From Pseudoalteromonas piscicida (lineage in GTDB: Bacteria; Pseudomonadota; Gammaproteobacteria; Enterobacterales; Alteromonadaceae): 64,000 nucleotides of DNA. Location: positions 2,544,001-2,608,000 of the forward strand of contig NZ_CP021646.1 in assembly GCF_002208135.1 (NCBI RefSeq). The letters run 5' to 3'. This document shows positions 52,277 through 61,313 of this stretch, in pieces. Each line of letters starts with the position of its first letter. Within the stretch, counting starts at the first letter, position 1. The position numbers were made by a program, and so were the translations under genes. The notes beneath the pieces are model-generated. The model saw only the letters and a list, made by a program, of their open reading frames with translations, was not told the origin of the DNA and searched no databases.

Positions 52277-52590
52277 AGGGCCTGTTGACCTTTACTGTTT
52301 GATTTTTGTTCCCTGAGTGGGTTTTGGTCGCGGCGCTCGACTCGCCGCCTAGTAATCTAAGCAAAAGTTGAGCAACAATGAACAAAGCGCACTCAGGGGA
52401 GCCCAAAGGGCAGCGCTTGATTGGCATTTCTTCTGTGTTGCCCCACAAGGATGTGGGGTAAGATGACTTTGCAGGAGCACAAAGTCTTTATCGCCTGACT
52501 CACATAGAGCAACTATGCTACGCAGGCTCTGCCTTGTATAAATACCAATCAAACTGCTGCAAAAATAAACTTGAAAGATAAACAGGCCCT
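52277..52590. mobile_element. Non-autonomous ~315-bp element (MITE-like), copy 2
   Basis: Starts AGGGCCTGTT at 52277 and ends AACAGGCCCT at 52590, forming inverted ends, and is near-identical to 10296-10610. It lies 12 bp after the oxidase stop codon. Flanking bases read CT|AGGG...CCCT|AA, so a TA target is possible. Confidence 0.87.
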
Positions 52591-52823
52591 AATAACGAGG
52601 AGTTTTTTACTCCTCATTATTCCCACCTTACAGAACGAGTTGATAGTTCTAAATCAAGTAAAACCGTTCCAGCGTACGTCAAATTAACCCAAGCTCCGCA
52701 GCTCTGAGCCCTGTGATAAGTATTCTACTCTTTTGTGATAAAAACGTGATAACTCCGTGAGCCTATCTCAATATCTTACAGCCATGATAAGGGAACTGTT
52801 AATCCTAATAAGAAGAGTACATC
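52591..52823. other. Intergenic region upstream of the spondin operon
   Basis: No gene is seen. A short inverted repeat GAGGAGT/ACTCCTC (52598-52613 region) follows the element. The segment before the ATG at 52824 must carry the promoter of the spondin genes, but no unambiguous boxes were found. GAAGAG is a modest ribosome site. Confidence 0.35.
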
Positions 52824-53522
52824 ATGAAAGCAAAAATCCTGACCACCCTAGTCGCAACGTGTTTGTCTAGCACTGCGCTGGCACAAGACCTTGAAGTAAA
52901 AATCACTAACCTCACTCACGGTATTTACTATACGCCTTTACTGGTGGCTGCTCATAACCAAGATACCGCTCTTTTTAAACTCGGTGAGCCAGCTTCCGAA
53001 GCATTGCAAACGATGGCCGAGGGCGGTGACATTTCAGCTTTAGGACAACTCCTCGAAAGCGCAAACGCCAATATGGTCGCCAACCCAGCCGAGGGACTAC
53101 TTGCACCCGCGAGTTTTACAATGACCATGATATCAACCGCTGAAGGAAACACCCATCTTTCAATTGTGGCGATGCTACTCCCTACCAACGATGGATTCGT
53201 AGGATTAAATGCGTGGCCTATTCCAAGCACTGCAGGCACCTATGAAGTTTACCTCAATGCCTATGATGCAGGAACTGAAGCCAATAACGAGCTCATTGTT
53301 GAAGGCTCTGGCGCACCCGGTGTGTTAGGGATCCCTGCATCGCCCGGTGTTGCGCCCGGAACTCAAGGTGCAGGCGTCACCACAAGCGAAGAGAACACGA
53401 TGGTTCATATTCACAGAGGCAACGTAGGTGACGCTGAGCAAGTCGGTGGTAATAGCGATCTGCATAACACTGTGCACCGTTGGTTAAATCCTGTAGCTAA
53501 AGTAACGATAACTGTGAAATAA
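52824..53522 (+). CDS. Secreted spondin-domain protein 1
   Basis: 232 residues with a Sec signal peptide (MKAKILTTLVATCLSSTALA, cleavage after ALA-QD). The mature protein matches the bacterial spondin_N domain: LEVKITNLTHGIYYTPLLVAAH, the ASEALQTMAEGGD motif, LLPTNDGFVGLNAW, YLNAYDAGTEANNEL, and a His-containing end (MVHIHRGNVGD, HNTVHRWLNPVAKVTI). It is paired with a lipoprotein homologue and followed by a two-component system, a recurring arrangement. The role may be surface adhesion or signalling; it is not established. Confidence 0.9.
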   Translation: MKAKILTTLVATCLSSTALAQDLEVKITNLTHGIYYTPLLVAAHNQDTALFKLGEPASEALQTMAEGGDISALGQLLESANANMVANPAEGLLAPASFTMTMISTAEGNTHLSIVAMLLPTNDGFVGLNAWPIPSTAGTYEVYLNAYDAGTEANNELIVEGSGAPGVLGIPASPGVAPGTQGAGVTTSEENTMVHIHRGNVGDAEQVGGNSDLHNTVHRWLNPVAKVTITVK

Positions 53523-53531
53523 GGGGGAGCT

Positions 53532-54239
53532 ATGAAAGCAAAATTAGCACTAATTGCCGCGTCTGCACTCCTGCTTAGTGCATGTGGAGACAATGACAAC
53601 AATATGGTGATGCCTGAGCCTCCCGTTGCACCAGAGCCAGTTGAGTATGAGTTTGCCATCACCATCACCAACCTTACACATGCACAGCCTATGTCACCAA
53701 TTGCGGTGCTGCTTCATCAGTCTGGTCATTACTTTACTGTCGGCATGCCAGCAAGTGAAGCACTAGAGCAACTTGCTGAAGGCGGAAATAACAGTGACAT
53801 TATAGCCGACGAACTGACACAAGCATCCATCTCAACGGATGGACCTTTAGGCCCTGGTGCGACAACCAACCTTGCCATCAAAGCCACAGATCTATCTGAG
53901 CTTAAATTATCTCTTTTAACCATGATGGTGAATACCAATGATGGATTCTCCGGTCTAAATGCTATAGACGTCTCTGCGCTGCCCGTAGGCGAGATGCAAA
54001 TGTATCGAACGCTTGCCTACGATGCCGGTACTGAGCTGAATAGCGAAGCCACTGGAACCATACCCGGCCCTGCAGATAGTGGCGAGGGCTTTAACGCAGA
54101 GCGCAACGATAATCACAATGTAGTGACGATGCACAGTGGTGTGGTTGGTAGTGATGATGGACTCCAAAGTTCAACCCTCACTAGTATCCATAAATTTGAT
54201 AACCCGCTGCTTGCAGTCACTATCGAGAGAGTTAAATAG
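53532..54239 (+). CDS. Spondin-domain lipoprotein 2
   Basis: 235 residues. Lipoprotein signal: LIAASALLLSACGDN with lipobox LSAC. The mature part repeats the spondin pattern of gene 1: FAITITNLTHAQPMSPIAVLLH, ASEALEQLAEGGNNSD, MMVNTNDGFSGLNAIDV, LAYDAGTELNSE, VTMHSGVVG and FDNPLLAVTIERV. It starts 9 bp after gene 1, with GGGGAGC as ribosome site, so the two form an operon and arose by duplication. Confidence 0.9.
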   Translation: MKAKLALIAASALLLSACGDNDNNMVMPEPPVAPEPVEYEFAITITNLTHAQPMSPIAVLLHQSGHYFTVGMPASEALEQLAEGGNNSDIIADELTQASISTDGPLGPGATTNLAIKATDLSELKLSLLTMMVNTNDGFSGLNAIDVSALPVGEMQMYRTLAYDAGTELNSEATGTIPGPADSGEGFNAERNDNHNVVTMHSGVVGSDDGLQSSTLTSIHKFDNPLLAVTIERVK

Positions 54240-54244
54240 CCTAT

Positions 54245-54276
54245 GCGCAAACGCCTGCCATAGGCGTTTGCGCTTT
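54245..54276 (+). terminator. Hairpin terminator after the spondin genes
   Basis: Perfect 12-bp inverted repeat GCGCAAACGCCT/AGGCGTTTGCGC (54245-54256 with 54262-54273), 5-nt loop, then TTTC. It separates the spondin pair from the response regulator. The short T-tract suggests partial termination. Confidence 0.7.
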
Positions 54277-54291
54277 CATAAAGGGCTATTT

Positions 54292-55023
54292 ATGTTAGAA
54301 AACGTGTTGCTAGTTGAAGATGACTTAGACATAGCGAGATTACTCCAAGTGCATTTAGAGGAGTTAGCTCTAGAGGTAACGCATGTTGCCGACGGCAGCC
54401 AAGTATTGTCGGTTGCTAAAACGAACGATTTTGCCGTGATCTTACTGGATTTAATGCTACCTAATATGGATGGACTAACTCTTTGTCGAGAACTTAAGGC
54501 GCTTTACCCTATGAGTAGTGTCATCATCGTCACCTCAAAAAGTAGCGATATCGATAGGATCATTGGACTTGAAGTTGGTGCGGACGACTATATATGCAAG
54601 CCTTTTAATACGAGAGAATTGCAAGCAAGAGTGAAAGCGCAGCTACGCCATGTCAGGCAACTTAAGCAACCAATGCAGACTGAAAATGCGGACTTCCCAA
54701 GCGATAAAATTGCAGTTGGGAGCCTAGTTATCGATACCTGTTGTCATGAAATTTCGTTGGCTAATGTTAGATTAGACCTTACCGCAACCGAATTTGAGCT
54801 GCTGCAGTTCTTTGCTAAACACCCAAATCACGTATTTTCTCGAACCCAGCTATTAGAATCAGTATGGGGCTACCAACACTCAGGATACGAGCATACCGTT
54901 AACTCCCATATTAATCGTCTGAGGGCAAAGCTTGAAACTATATCAAATAATACGGTGATCGAAACGGTATGGGGCGTTGGTTACAAATTAAATTCAGCCT
55001 CTCTTAGCGGGCAAAGCGTATGA
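54292..55023 (+). CDS. OmpR/PhoB-type response regulator
   Basis: Start taken at the ATG at 54292 (MLENVLLVEDDLDIARLLQV), 243 residues; a longer frame from 54136 runs back through the spondin gene and is spurious. Receiver domain with acidic pair ED, phosphoacceptor Asp in VILLDLMLPNMDG, and the switch region ADDYICKPFN. The C-terminal winged helix has LDLTATEFELLQFFAKHPNHV, VWGYQHSGYEHTVNSHINRL and VIETVWGVGYKL. It overlaps the sensor kinase gene by 4 bp and probably controls the spondin genes (inference). Confidence 0.94.
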   Translation: MLENVLLVEDDLDIARLLQVHLEELALEVTHVADGSQVLSVAKTNDFAVILLDLMLPNMDGLTLCRELKALYPMSSVIIVTSKSSDIDRIIGLEVGADDYICKPFNTRELQARVKAQLRHVRQLKQPMQTENADFPSDKIAVGSLVIDTCCHEISLANVRLDLTATEFELLQFFAKHPNHVFSRTQLLESVWGYQHSGYEHTVNSHINRLRAKLETISNNTVIETVWGVGYKLNSASLSGQSV

Positions 55024-56477
55024 AGCTTTCACTTTACAAAAAACTCGCACTGACCTTATTTGTCACTTTCGTTGTCATTGCAGCAATTTTTGTGTGGTGG
55101 GCTCAAGCGCTATCTCAAGTCTCCAAATCTCAAGCAGAACAACAATTACACCTCGCACTTGCGACTCATCTTGTTGACGATAACCCCTTGATAAAAGAGG
55201 GAGTGTACGACTATGATGGTTTGAGTAATCTATTTCACACCTTGATGATCTTAGGCCCCTCATTCGAATTTTATTTTGTCTCTCCTGAAGGTAAGCTATT
55301 AACTTACTCTGCAACCCCTGGAGAGGTTAAACGTCAGCAAGTTGATGTTATCCCGTTAAAAAAGCTCCTAAAGAGCGATAGCCAACTTCCTGTATTTGGT
55401 GATGATCCGAGAAGCGTTAATGGCAGTAAAATTTTCTCAGTGGCTCCTGTATTTAATCAAGATATTTTGCAGGGTTATCTATATATCATCATCGGCTCGT
55501 CAAAGTACGATAGCATTATTGAGCAACTAAAAAATTCAGATAAGGTGATGCTTGGAGTAAGTTGGTTATTAGGCACATTGTTCTTTTTGCTGGTTGTCGT
55601 CCTGCTACTGCTTAATAAAATCACCAAGCCCGTATCCAGACTGACTCAATATATAGATCGAGTCAGCCAAAACCATTTTAATATTAGTCGTGATGCCCAA
55701 ATAAACTGGCCCGAAGAACATGATGAGATCCATCAGCTGGGTCGCAGCGTCAATGCTATGCTGGATAAAATTCAGCAACAATTAAGCATACTTAACCTCA
55801 AAGATGAACAACGTACAGAACTACTTTCGCAGCTAAGCCACGATCTCCGCACACCACTTGCTTCACTTAAAGGTTACATTGAACTGATAGAAAAACAAAC
55901 GAGTGACAAAAATATCGTTTCGCACATAGAAATTGCCAGCAAAAATATAAATCAGCTCAATCATCTAATCGCACAAATTTTTGAACTCGCCCATCTAGAA
56001 GCAGGACATACCAAACTTCATATTGAGCCCTTTAATCTACTTGAACTCATGTATGACGTTGCGGCTAAATTTACATTGCAGGCTAAACAGCGCGGAATAA
56101 CCATCTCAATAAGTCCAAAAGCAAGCGAAGTTTGTGTACACAGTGATATCGGGAAATTAGACAGGATCCTATCCAACCTCATCGATAACGCTATCAGACA
56201 CACTCATGCTGGTGGTGAGGTACAGCTCTCATTACAGCAGCAACAAGATACTGCTTTAGTGAGCGTTAATGATACTGGGATTGGGATAAGCGCCACTGAT
56301 CTTCCCTATATATTCGACGCTAGCTTTCAGGCTAGAAATAGCCTAAGTAACCGCAAACACAATGCAGGGCTTGGCCTTGCAATTACAAACGAGCTGATTA
56401 AATTATTAAAAGGAAACATTAGCGTATCAAGTAAGCTAAACCGAGGTTGTGAGTTTACAATTTCCTTACCGCTTTGA
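55020..56477 (+). CDS. Sensor histidine kinase
   Basis: 485 residues. Two membrane segments (about 9-27 and 180-200, LGTLFFLLVVVLLLL) flank a ~150-residue periplasmic sensor region. Then come a HAMP linker (KITKPVSRLTQYIDRVSQ), the HisKA box LLSQLSHDLRTPLASLKGY, and the ATPase N-box NLIDNAIRHTHAGG, with DTGIGI and GLGLAI motifs. It is the partner of the upstream response regulator. The signal sensed is unknown. Confidence 0.94.
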   Translation: MKLSLYKKLALTLFVTFVVIAAIFVWWAQALSQVSKSQAEQQLHLALATHLVDDNPLIKEGVYDYDGLSNLFHTLMILGPSFEFYFVSPEGKLLTYSATPGEVKRQQVDVIPLKKLLKSDSQLPVFGDDPRSVNGSKIFSVAPVFNQDILQGYLYIIIGSSKYDSIIEQLKNSDKVMLGVSWLLGTLFFLLVVVLLLLNKITKPVSRLTQYIDRVSQNHFNISRDAQINWPEEHDEIHQLGRSVNAMLDKIQQQLSILNLKDEQRTELLSQLSHDLRTPLASLKGYIELIEKQTSDKNIVSHIEIASKNINQLNHLIAQIFELAHLEAGHTKLHIEPFNLLELMYDVAAKFTLQAKQRGITISISPKASEVCVHSDIGKLDRILSNLIDNAIRHTHAGGEVQLSLQQQQDTALVSVNDTGIGISATDLPYIFDASFQARNSLSNRKHNAGLGLAITNELIKLLKGNISVSSKLNRGCEFTISLPL

Positions 56478-56920
56478 TTTGCTATCTTTCTTTGCCTTGA
56501 TGTTTGCGAGGACGTGACATCCAAAGTGCCACAACCTTTGATGCATAATCACCGTAAAGGATAAAGCAACGGCACAACCCGTCGCGTGCTAGGTGATAGT
56601 GTTCAAGAAGGCTCTGTGTATATACGTCACAGGGCGAGCCCCAGAGTTAGGGAGATGGAGGTTTAATCGCTTAAAAGCTTAACCGCAGCTCTTGTAATGG
56701 TGAAAACCCGATTCCCTTGATTATTGTAACAAGGGATCAAAAGACCTAAAGAAGATAACTAATTTAGGTCGTCATACACAAAACGAAAGTCGTCAATCTT
56801 TATATACGAACTTGGGTTAGAGCATCTAATAAACCAAGGTCTACTTGGTCTATATGTTTCATACCATTAAGTAGTGATTTGTGATCTAATTGTATTTATT
56901 TTCCAACCAACAAGTAAGCT
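56478..56920. other. Intergenic region upstream of the decayed transposase
   Basis: 440 bp without a convincing gene. It contains several short dyads (for example TCCCTTG/CAAGGGA at 56731-56755) but no recognised RNA family or insertion-sequence end. It may be remnant mobile DNA like the transposase that follows. Confidence 0.3.
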
Positions 56921-57835
56921 TTGAATACTCATACTTCTGCCGAACTTTTCAAGTTCGCTAAATCAGAAAAATACGCGCGTAAAAAGATCCGTTATTTAGC
57001 GGTCGCGCACTACCGTGATAAACACAATAAAACGCAAATTGCTGCCATGCTACATGTCAGCAGAAGAATGATAAATGAGTGGATGAAGCGCTACCTTAAC
57101 GAGGGGCTCACTGGCCTCGACCTTAAAAGCCTATCGGTAAACGTTGTTATCTAAACGATGCGCAGCAGACACAACTGTTCCAATATATTGAAAAATACAG
57201 TCGAAATAGACAACGGTTGTAGGCTGACAGGGTATCGTATAAAGCAATACATTGAAGATGGATTTAACGTCTCTTATCACCCGAATGCGATTTATAAATT
57301 ATCGAAAAATTTAGGCTTTAGCTGGATAACCAGCCGCTCTCGCCACCCTAAACAGTCCGAGCAAGTTCAACAGGGCTTTAAAAAAACTGCAAATGGAATT
57401 GATCAAAACGATCCCGCTATTTATCAATCTGAATGACGCCGATATCTGGTTTCAAGACGAAGCCAGATTTGGCCAGCAAAACACCACGACACGCCTTTGG
57501 GCAAAAAAGGGAACTCGACCGAGGGCCGTCAAACAACAACCGTTTGATTATGCGGCGCTGTATGCCCTTCAACGGGGCATACTGAAGCACTCATCACACC
57601 ATGGGTGAACATGAGTGTCATGAAACAGCATTTGCAGCAAATATCAGCGAAGACAGCAGCAGGCCGACATGCTGTTGTGTTAATGGACGGTGCTGGATGG
57701 CACCTAGCGTCACTGGTAACAGATATTGATAATGTCGCCATTATCAAGCTACCTCCCTATTCTGATCCAATGTACAAAAACTCTATAGCTAATTGTGCGA
57801 AAACTACGGGAATATGTGGGAGAGTTCGGGATTGA
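56921..57835 (+). pseudogene. Decayed IS630-family transposase
   Basis: The coding trace is spread over several frames with internal stops. It begins with an HTH segment (RDKHNKTQIAAMLHVSRRMINEW), continues with GYRIKQYIEDGFNVSYHPNA and LGFSWITSRSRHPKQ, then the DDE-domain pieces DADIWFQDEARFGQQNTTTR, LWAKKGTRPRAVKQQ and AVVLMDGAGWHLASLVTDID with LPPYSDP. The order is that of an IS630 transposase of ~340 residues, but frames change near 57150, 57400 and 57590 and the C-terminus after PPYS is lost. I could not find terminal repeats. Confidence 0.85.
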
Positions 57836-57876
57836 GTGAGAGCCTATTTTAAAATGAGTTTGATATTGTGAAAATC

Positions 57877-57907
57877 AGCGGCGCTCAAAAATTTGCGCCG
57901 CTTTTTT
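57877..57907 (+). terminator. Strong plus-strand terminator at the end of the Mu-like region
   Basis: Stem GCGGCGC/GCGCCGC (57878-57884 with 57895-57901, AT-rich loop) followed by TTTTTT. It lies between the decayed transposase and the convergent Mu-like genes. Confidence 0.8.
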
Positions 57908-57913
57908 GTTTTG

Positions 57914-58117
57914 CTAATTGATAGACGGAACAGTTACCGCTTTTTGAGCCTCACCATTCTGTGCATACGCAGTTTGCGTTTCTTTACTTGTATCGATCAT
58001 CACTTGCATTGCCTCCGCAACCTCTGCAAATGTCTCACAGCCACACTTTGATAAAAACGCTGCTATATAATGCGGGGCTAATTGTTCTGCTATATTACTC
58101 TTCATTTTCTTCCTCAC
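57914..58117 (-). CDS. Hypothetical small protein of the Mu-like early region
   Basis: 67 residues (MRKKMKSNIAEQLAPHYIAA), mostly helical, with CGCETFAEVAEAMQVMIDTS and a polar C-terminus. It overlaps the preceding gene by 23 bp. No domain is recognised. It is the last Mu-like gene before the terminator and transposase remnant. Confidence 0.55.
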   Translation of the reverse strand: MRKKMKSNIAEQLAPHYIAAFLSKCGCETFAEVAEAMQVMIDTSKETQTAYAQNGEAQKAVTVPSIN

Positions 58118-58340
58118 TCATTAGCTCCCAAATCACTCTATATAAAGGTGGTGCTTCGGGTTCCATTGGCGGAATTGATGGGCCACCATTTCGGCCTATT
58201 CGTGATGCTTGCTGTGGTGTTTCCAATTGCTCTTCTATATATAGCCTTTTTCCAAACTCAAAACCAATTAATAGAAAGGTGAAGAGTGCTAGCAACAACA
58301 GCCATTTGTTTACTGTGATTTCATCTTCGGGTCTTAACAT
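58095..58340 (-). CDS. Small membrane protein of the Mu-like region
   Basis: 81 residues with one hydrophobic segment (NKWLLLLALFTFLLIGFEFG, residues ~11-30) and a Pro/Glu-rich cytosolic-type tail. It overlaps Mor by 7 bp (ATG inside the Mor end). Position after Mor, where Mu-like phages begin their lysis/late genes, suggests a lysis accessory, but there is no direct motif. Confidence 0.6.
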   Translation of the reverse strand: MLRPEDEITVNKWLLLLALFTFLLIGFEFGKRLYIEEQLETPQQASRIGRNGGPSIPPMEPEAPPLYRVIWELMSEEENEE

Positions 58341-58723
58341 AACTCCGGCTCTCCATCATTAGCGCCTTTACCTTTGCTAGAATCAAACAAGTCGCCTTGG
58401 ATTTCGGCCCGTTTTAGCTTTGTCATTGTACGAACAACGCTATAAACCCACTGCACCGAGCAATCATATTTCTTGCTCAACTCCACATGATTTTTGCCGT
58501 TAAACTCAGCCCATATCTGATTGCTTGTAAGGATCGCATCAAGCGAACGCCCTTTGCATACATAGACCAACTCACCACCAAATGTATGCCGGATTCTATC
58601 CACAACATCACGACCAAGCGCAATGGCTGATTCATCATCCAACTGAGCTTTAACGCCTTCAGTAACCAGCTCGAAAATAGTTAGCAACATGCCATCTGCT
58701 CTATGACTTGATGAGTTATCCAT
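58334..58723 (-). CDS. Mor-family middle transcription activator
   Basis: 129 residues. Mor pattern: an N-terminal dimerisation helix pair (AIALGRDVVDRIRHTFGGEL), VYVCKGRSLDAILTSNQIWAEF with FNGKNHVELSKKYDCSVQWVYSVV as the HTH. Mor turns on middle transcription in Mu. Here the genes it would activate are absent downstream, which suggests a broken prophage. It overlaps GemA by 8 bp. Confidence 0.88.
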   Translation of the reverse strand: MDNSSSHRADGMLLTIFELVTEGVKAQLDDESAIALGRDVVDRIRHTFGGELVYVCKGRSLDAILTSNQIWAEFNGKNHVELSKKYDCSVQWVYSVVRTMTKLKRAEIQGDLFDSSKGKGANDGEPELC

Positions 58724-59189
58724 GCTCTACCTCCAATCGTTTACGCCATTGCTTCAACTGCTCAATAAGCGAGTGAAGCATACTAGGCTGAAGCCACTCT
58801 AAACGTTCAACGGCAACCCCTTTATTGAACCGCTTAGCTTGCCCCTTGGCCCAGCTTAATAACGCCTGTTCTGAACCGTCCCGCAATAAGCCAGCATGAG
58901 CCATTTCTATCCAAACTTGGCGCAGTTTATCCAGCGGGGTTTTATCCTTCGGCTCTTTGTCTCGGGTGATTGGTGAGTTACGGCCTTTGCCACTCTTTTT
59001 AACCTCGACTTTAAAGCCCTTGTCTTTCATATGATCCAAGACCTTTTTAAGCTCCCCTGCGTTCATATCTTTGCAGCTCTTTTTTTTAGTTAGGCCAGTT
59101 AATACTTGGCGATAAAGCTCGTCGTCCCAAGCAAGCTGGCCTTTAGCAATATGAATAAGTTGGATGTATCTAGATTTTGATAAATACAT
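58716..59189 (-). CDS. gemA: GemA / Mu gp16-type regulatory protein
   Basis: 157 residues with the gp16/GemA (DUF1018) features: YIQLIHIAKGQLAWDDELYR, QVLTGLTKKKSCKDMNAGEL, LKKVLDHMKDKGFKVE, DKLRQVWIEMAHAGLL and RFNKGVAVERLEWLQP. In Mu, gemA alters host gene expression and gyrase-related supercoiling. It follows the DUF3164 gene by 10 bp, the usual Mu early order. Confidence 0.9.
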   Translation of the reverse strand: MYLSKSRYIQLIHIAKGQLAWDDELYRQVLTGLTKKKSCKDMNAGELKKVLDHMKDKGFKVEVKKSGKGRNSPITRDKEPKDKTPLDKLRQVWIEMAHAGLLRDGSEQALLSWAKGQAKRFNKGVAVERLEWLQPSMLHSLIEQLKQWRKRLEVEHG

Positions 59190-59199
59190 AATGCCACCT

Positions 59200-59829
59200 T
59201 TATAGAGACTTGCTTACCAATGGGATATGAACCCAGCTACCTAGCGCATTACGCTCATAAAAGCGCACGTACGTTTTGGTGCTGGACAAGATGATTGCAT
59301 CATCAAGTGCCTGCATCGCGTTGGCCCAGTCTTCGCTATCGCTGGCTAGGCGGTATTTACGCAATGCCATGATCCGCGCTTTGTTGTAATTACCATCACT
59401 GTTTGTGCTAAACGCATCTTGTACAATTTGGCGCAGTAATTTGTCTTCGCCTAGTGTTTCCAGCTTTTCATTGATCACCTTGTCGATGAGTTCTTTTGCC
59501 ACATTTATCTCAGGGCCAAACGTGATCTGATCAGCAACGCCAACCTCTACTTTGCGCTTGGCATCATAGCTAGTTAACGTAACATTGCCTTTATTACCGC
59601 CTATCTCAACGTTATAGCTTGCAAACAAATCCGCTATAAATGTGTTCACACTCTTAAACACTTTGCGCTTAAATTCGTCATGCAACTCGGATAGCGCCTT
59701 AGCCTCATCAACAAACCCGTTAACCAGATCATGCTTTTGAATGTCGTGGGCTGCAATTTTGTCTAGTGGTACTTGATAGCCGCGCGGGTTTGCTAAAAAT
59801 GTGCGTGCTGTATTGTCTTGTGTATTCAT
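59200..59829 (-). CDS. DUF3164 protein of Mu-like phages
   Basis: 209 residues with the DUF3164 pattern: YQVPLDKIAAHDIQKHDLVN, ALSELHDEFKRKVFKSVNTF, the TLTSYDAKRKVEVGVADQIT segment, VAKELIDKVINEKLE, and DDAIILSSTKTYVRFYERNA. The family is a regular member of Mu-like early operons; its role is not established. Confidence 0.88.
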   Translation of the reverse strand: MNTQDNTARTFLANPRGYQVPLDKIAAHDIQKHDLVNGFVDEAKALSELHDEFKRKVFKSVNTFIADLFASYNVEIGGNKGNVTLTSYDAKRKVEVGVADQITFGPEINVAKELIDKVINEKLETLGEDKLLRQIVQDAFSTNSDGNYNKARIMALRKYRLASDSEDWANAMQALDDAIILSSTKTYVRFYERNALGSWVHIPLVSKSL

Positions 59830-59841
59830 GATGATCCCTTA

Positions 59842-60159
59842 CTACCGTGGTTGAATAGATTGAAATTTGTGAAAGCGTTGGCCTTGGCATTTGGGGCAAA
59901 CGCTCACGCCTTCCCCAACCCAACCGCAATGCGTGGTTAAACACCGAATACCCGTAGGCTCAACTGTTTCTATCAGCTCTCGCTTACCAAAAACGTTGTC
60001 CCAAGCCTTCACTGGTGCATTTACCGCACTGGCTAACAGGTGTTGCATTGCGCCATCATCAGCTAAAAGTGCCTTTGATTGCTCTTGTGAAACCGTTACT
60101 GTTTTAGTCACTTGAACCAACGCCATACCCGTTAATTGAATTTCTACCTGTTGACTCAT
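59842..60159 (-). CDS. Small zinc-ribbon-like protein of the Mu-like region
   Basis: Start taken at the ATG at 60159 (MSQQVEIQLTGMALVQVTKT), which removes an overlap with MuB; 105 residues. The C-terminal part has two Cys pairs, CLTTHCGW and CPKCQG (C-x4-C ... C-x2-C), suggesting a zinc ribbon. Unrecognised family. It starts 2 bp after MuB, so it is part of the same operon. Confidence 0.65.
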   Translation of the reverse strand: MSQQVEIQLTGMALVQVTKTVTVSQEQSKALLADDGAMQHLLASAVNAPVKAWDNVFGKRELIETVEPTGIRCLTTHCGWVGEGVSVCPKCQGQRFHKFQSIQPR

Positions 60160-60161
60160 GG

Positions 60162-61310
60162 CTATACCCTCAACATAAATTTTTCGTCGATGAAATCCAC
60201 TTTGATCGTGGCTGCCAAGTTCATCGCTTTTGCCATCCATACCTGCATTTCCATAGGGTAGGATTTGTCTAATTGCTCAGGGTCGTATGACAAGCCTTTC
60301 TCAATTTTGCCGATACACTTACCTTTAACCGCTGACAAAGCATCATCAGAAAAGTACTTTGAGACATCTAGCCCAACACACTTAAACTTATGCCGAATGT
60401 AATCGACCGCATTTGTTCCCAACGGTTGCATATAGATTCTATGGCTTCGCCACGTAAACTCTCGTAGCTTCGGTTGGTCTAACTGTGCATCCAGTTCTGG
60501 TTGTCCAAATAGAGCGATCCCAATGACTCGCTGAAACCCCGACTCAACCTCCCAGATACATTTCAAGTGTCGGATCATGTCATCTGTGAGATCCTGAGCT
60601 TGGTCAATAATCAAAATGTGTTTGTTGCCACTATTGCAGCTTTCAATCAGCCCTCTCTTTACCTCATTATCTAGCTTTTCCCCACGGGCTGAGCACTGGA
60701 TACCCAGTTCACGGCCGATTGCCATAGAGATCCCATCTGCCGTGAGTTTCTTACGGTCAAAACGTGCAGGTTCTATTACCATGATATTTTCGTGATCTTC
60801 TTTGATTTTGGTAACAAATGCTCGGCGTAGTGTTGACTTACCGCTGCCACATTCTCCTGTGACCGCAACCATCGAACTAGCTTCAGCGACAGCGAGTAAT
60901 TCTTCCAACTGCTGAATATGCGAATCCAACAAAAACAGTTCATCCCATGATCTCGGGTCGTCAAATGGGTTTCGCCTAACCTTAAAGTGACTCATTGCCG
61001 AAGGTGTTAACTGGGGGGACTTTTTCTTGGACATCTCATCTTCCTCATCGTCTTCTAGTTGCTCTGGCTCATCCCATCCAAACAAATCAGATAGTTGCTC
61101 GTCAGTTGCGCCATACGCCCGTAAATACTCTGTTATATGTTGTTCAATTTCAGGCCGTTTACAGTGTTTTGGCCATTCGTTTTGTGTTTTTAAGCGGCTA
61201 AGGCTGGTTGTACTAAATTTGATACCTTTGGCCGCTAATGCGCGAACTACTTGCGCTTGCTTTATACTCAGCACATCAAATACAACGCTGAGTTTTGTTT
61301 GTTTTTCCAA
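60162..61310 (-). CDS. MuB-type AAA+ transposition ATPase
   Basis: 382 residues. An N-terminal HTH region (SIKQAQVVRALAAKGIKFST...NEWP) as in MuB, then the AAA+ core: Walker A VTGECGSGKST, Walker B HILIIDQAQDL, and sensor segment GIALFGQPELDAQLDQPKL. MuB polymerises on target DNA, delivers it to MuA and stimulates transposition. It starts 3 bp after MuA. Family and context agree. Confidence 0.92.
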   Translation of the reverse strand: MEKQTKLSVVFDVLSIKQAQVVRALAAKGIKFSTTSLSRLKTQNEWPKHCKRPEIEQHITEYLRAYGATDEQLSDLFGWDEPEQLEDDEEDEMSKKKSPQLTPSAMSHFKVRRNPFDDPRSWDELFLLDSHIQQLEELLAVAEASSMVAVTGECGSGKSTLRRAFVTKIKEDHENIMVIEPARFDRKKLTADGISMAIGRELGIQCSARGEKLDNEVKRGLIESCNSGNKHILIIDQAQDLTDDMIRHLKCIWEVESGFQRVIGIALFGQPELDAQLDQPKLREFTWRSHRIYMQPLGTNAVDYIRHKFKCVGLDVSKYFSDDALSAVKGKCIGKIEKGLSYDPEQLDKSYPMEMQVWMAKAMNLAATIKVDFIDEKFMLRV

Positions 61311-61313
61311 GGC

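Noticed and set aside
54136-54291. Long N-terminal extension of the response regulator
   Set aside because: The extra residues are read out of frame through the end of the spondin gene and its terminator; the receiver domain starts at the ATG at 54292.
56921-57835. IS630 transposase made by programmed frameshift
   Set aside because: At least three frame changes plus a lost C-terminus are present, and no A-rich slip site joins the frames; decay is simpler.
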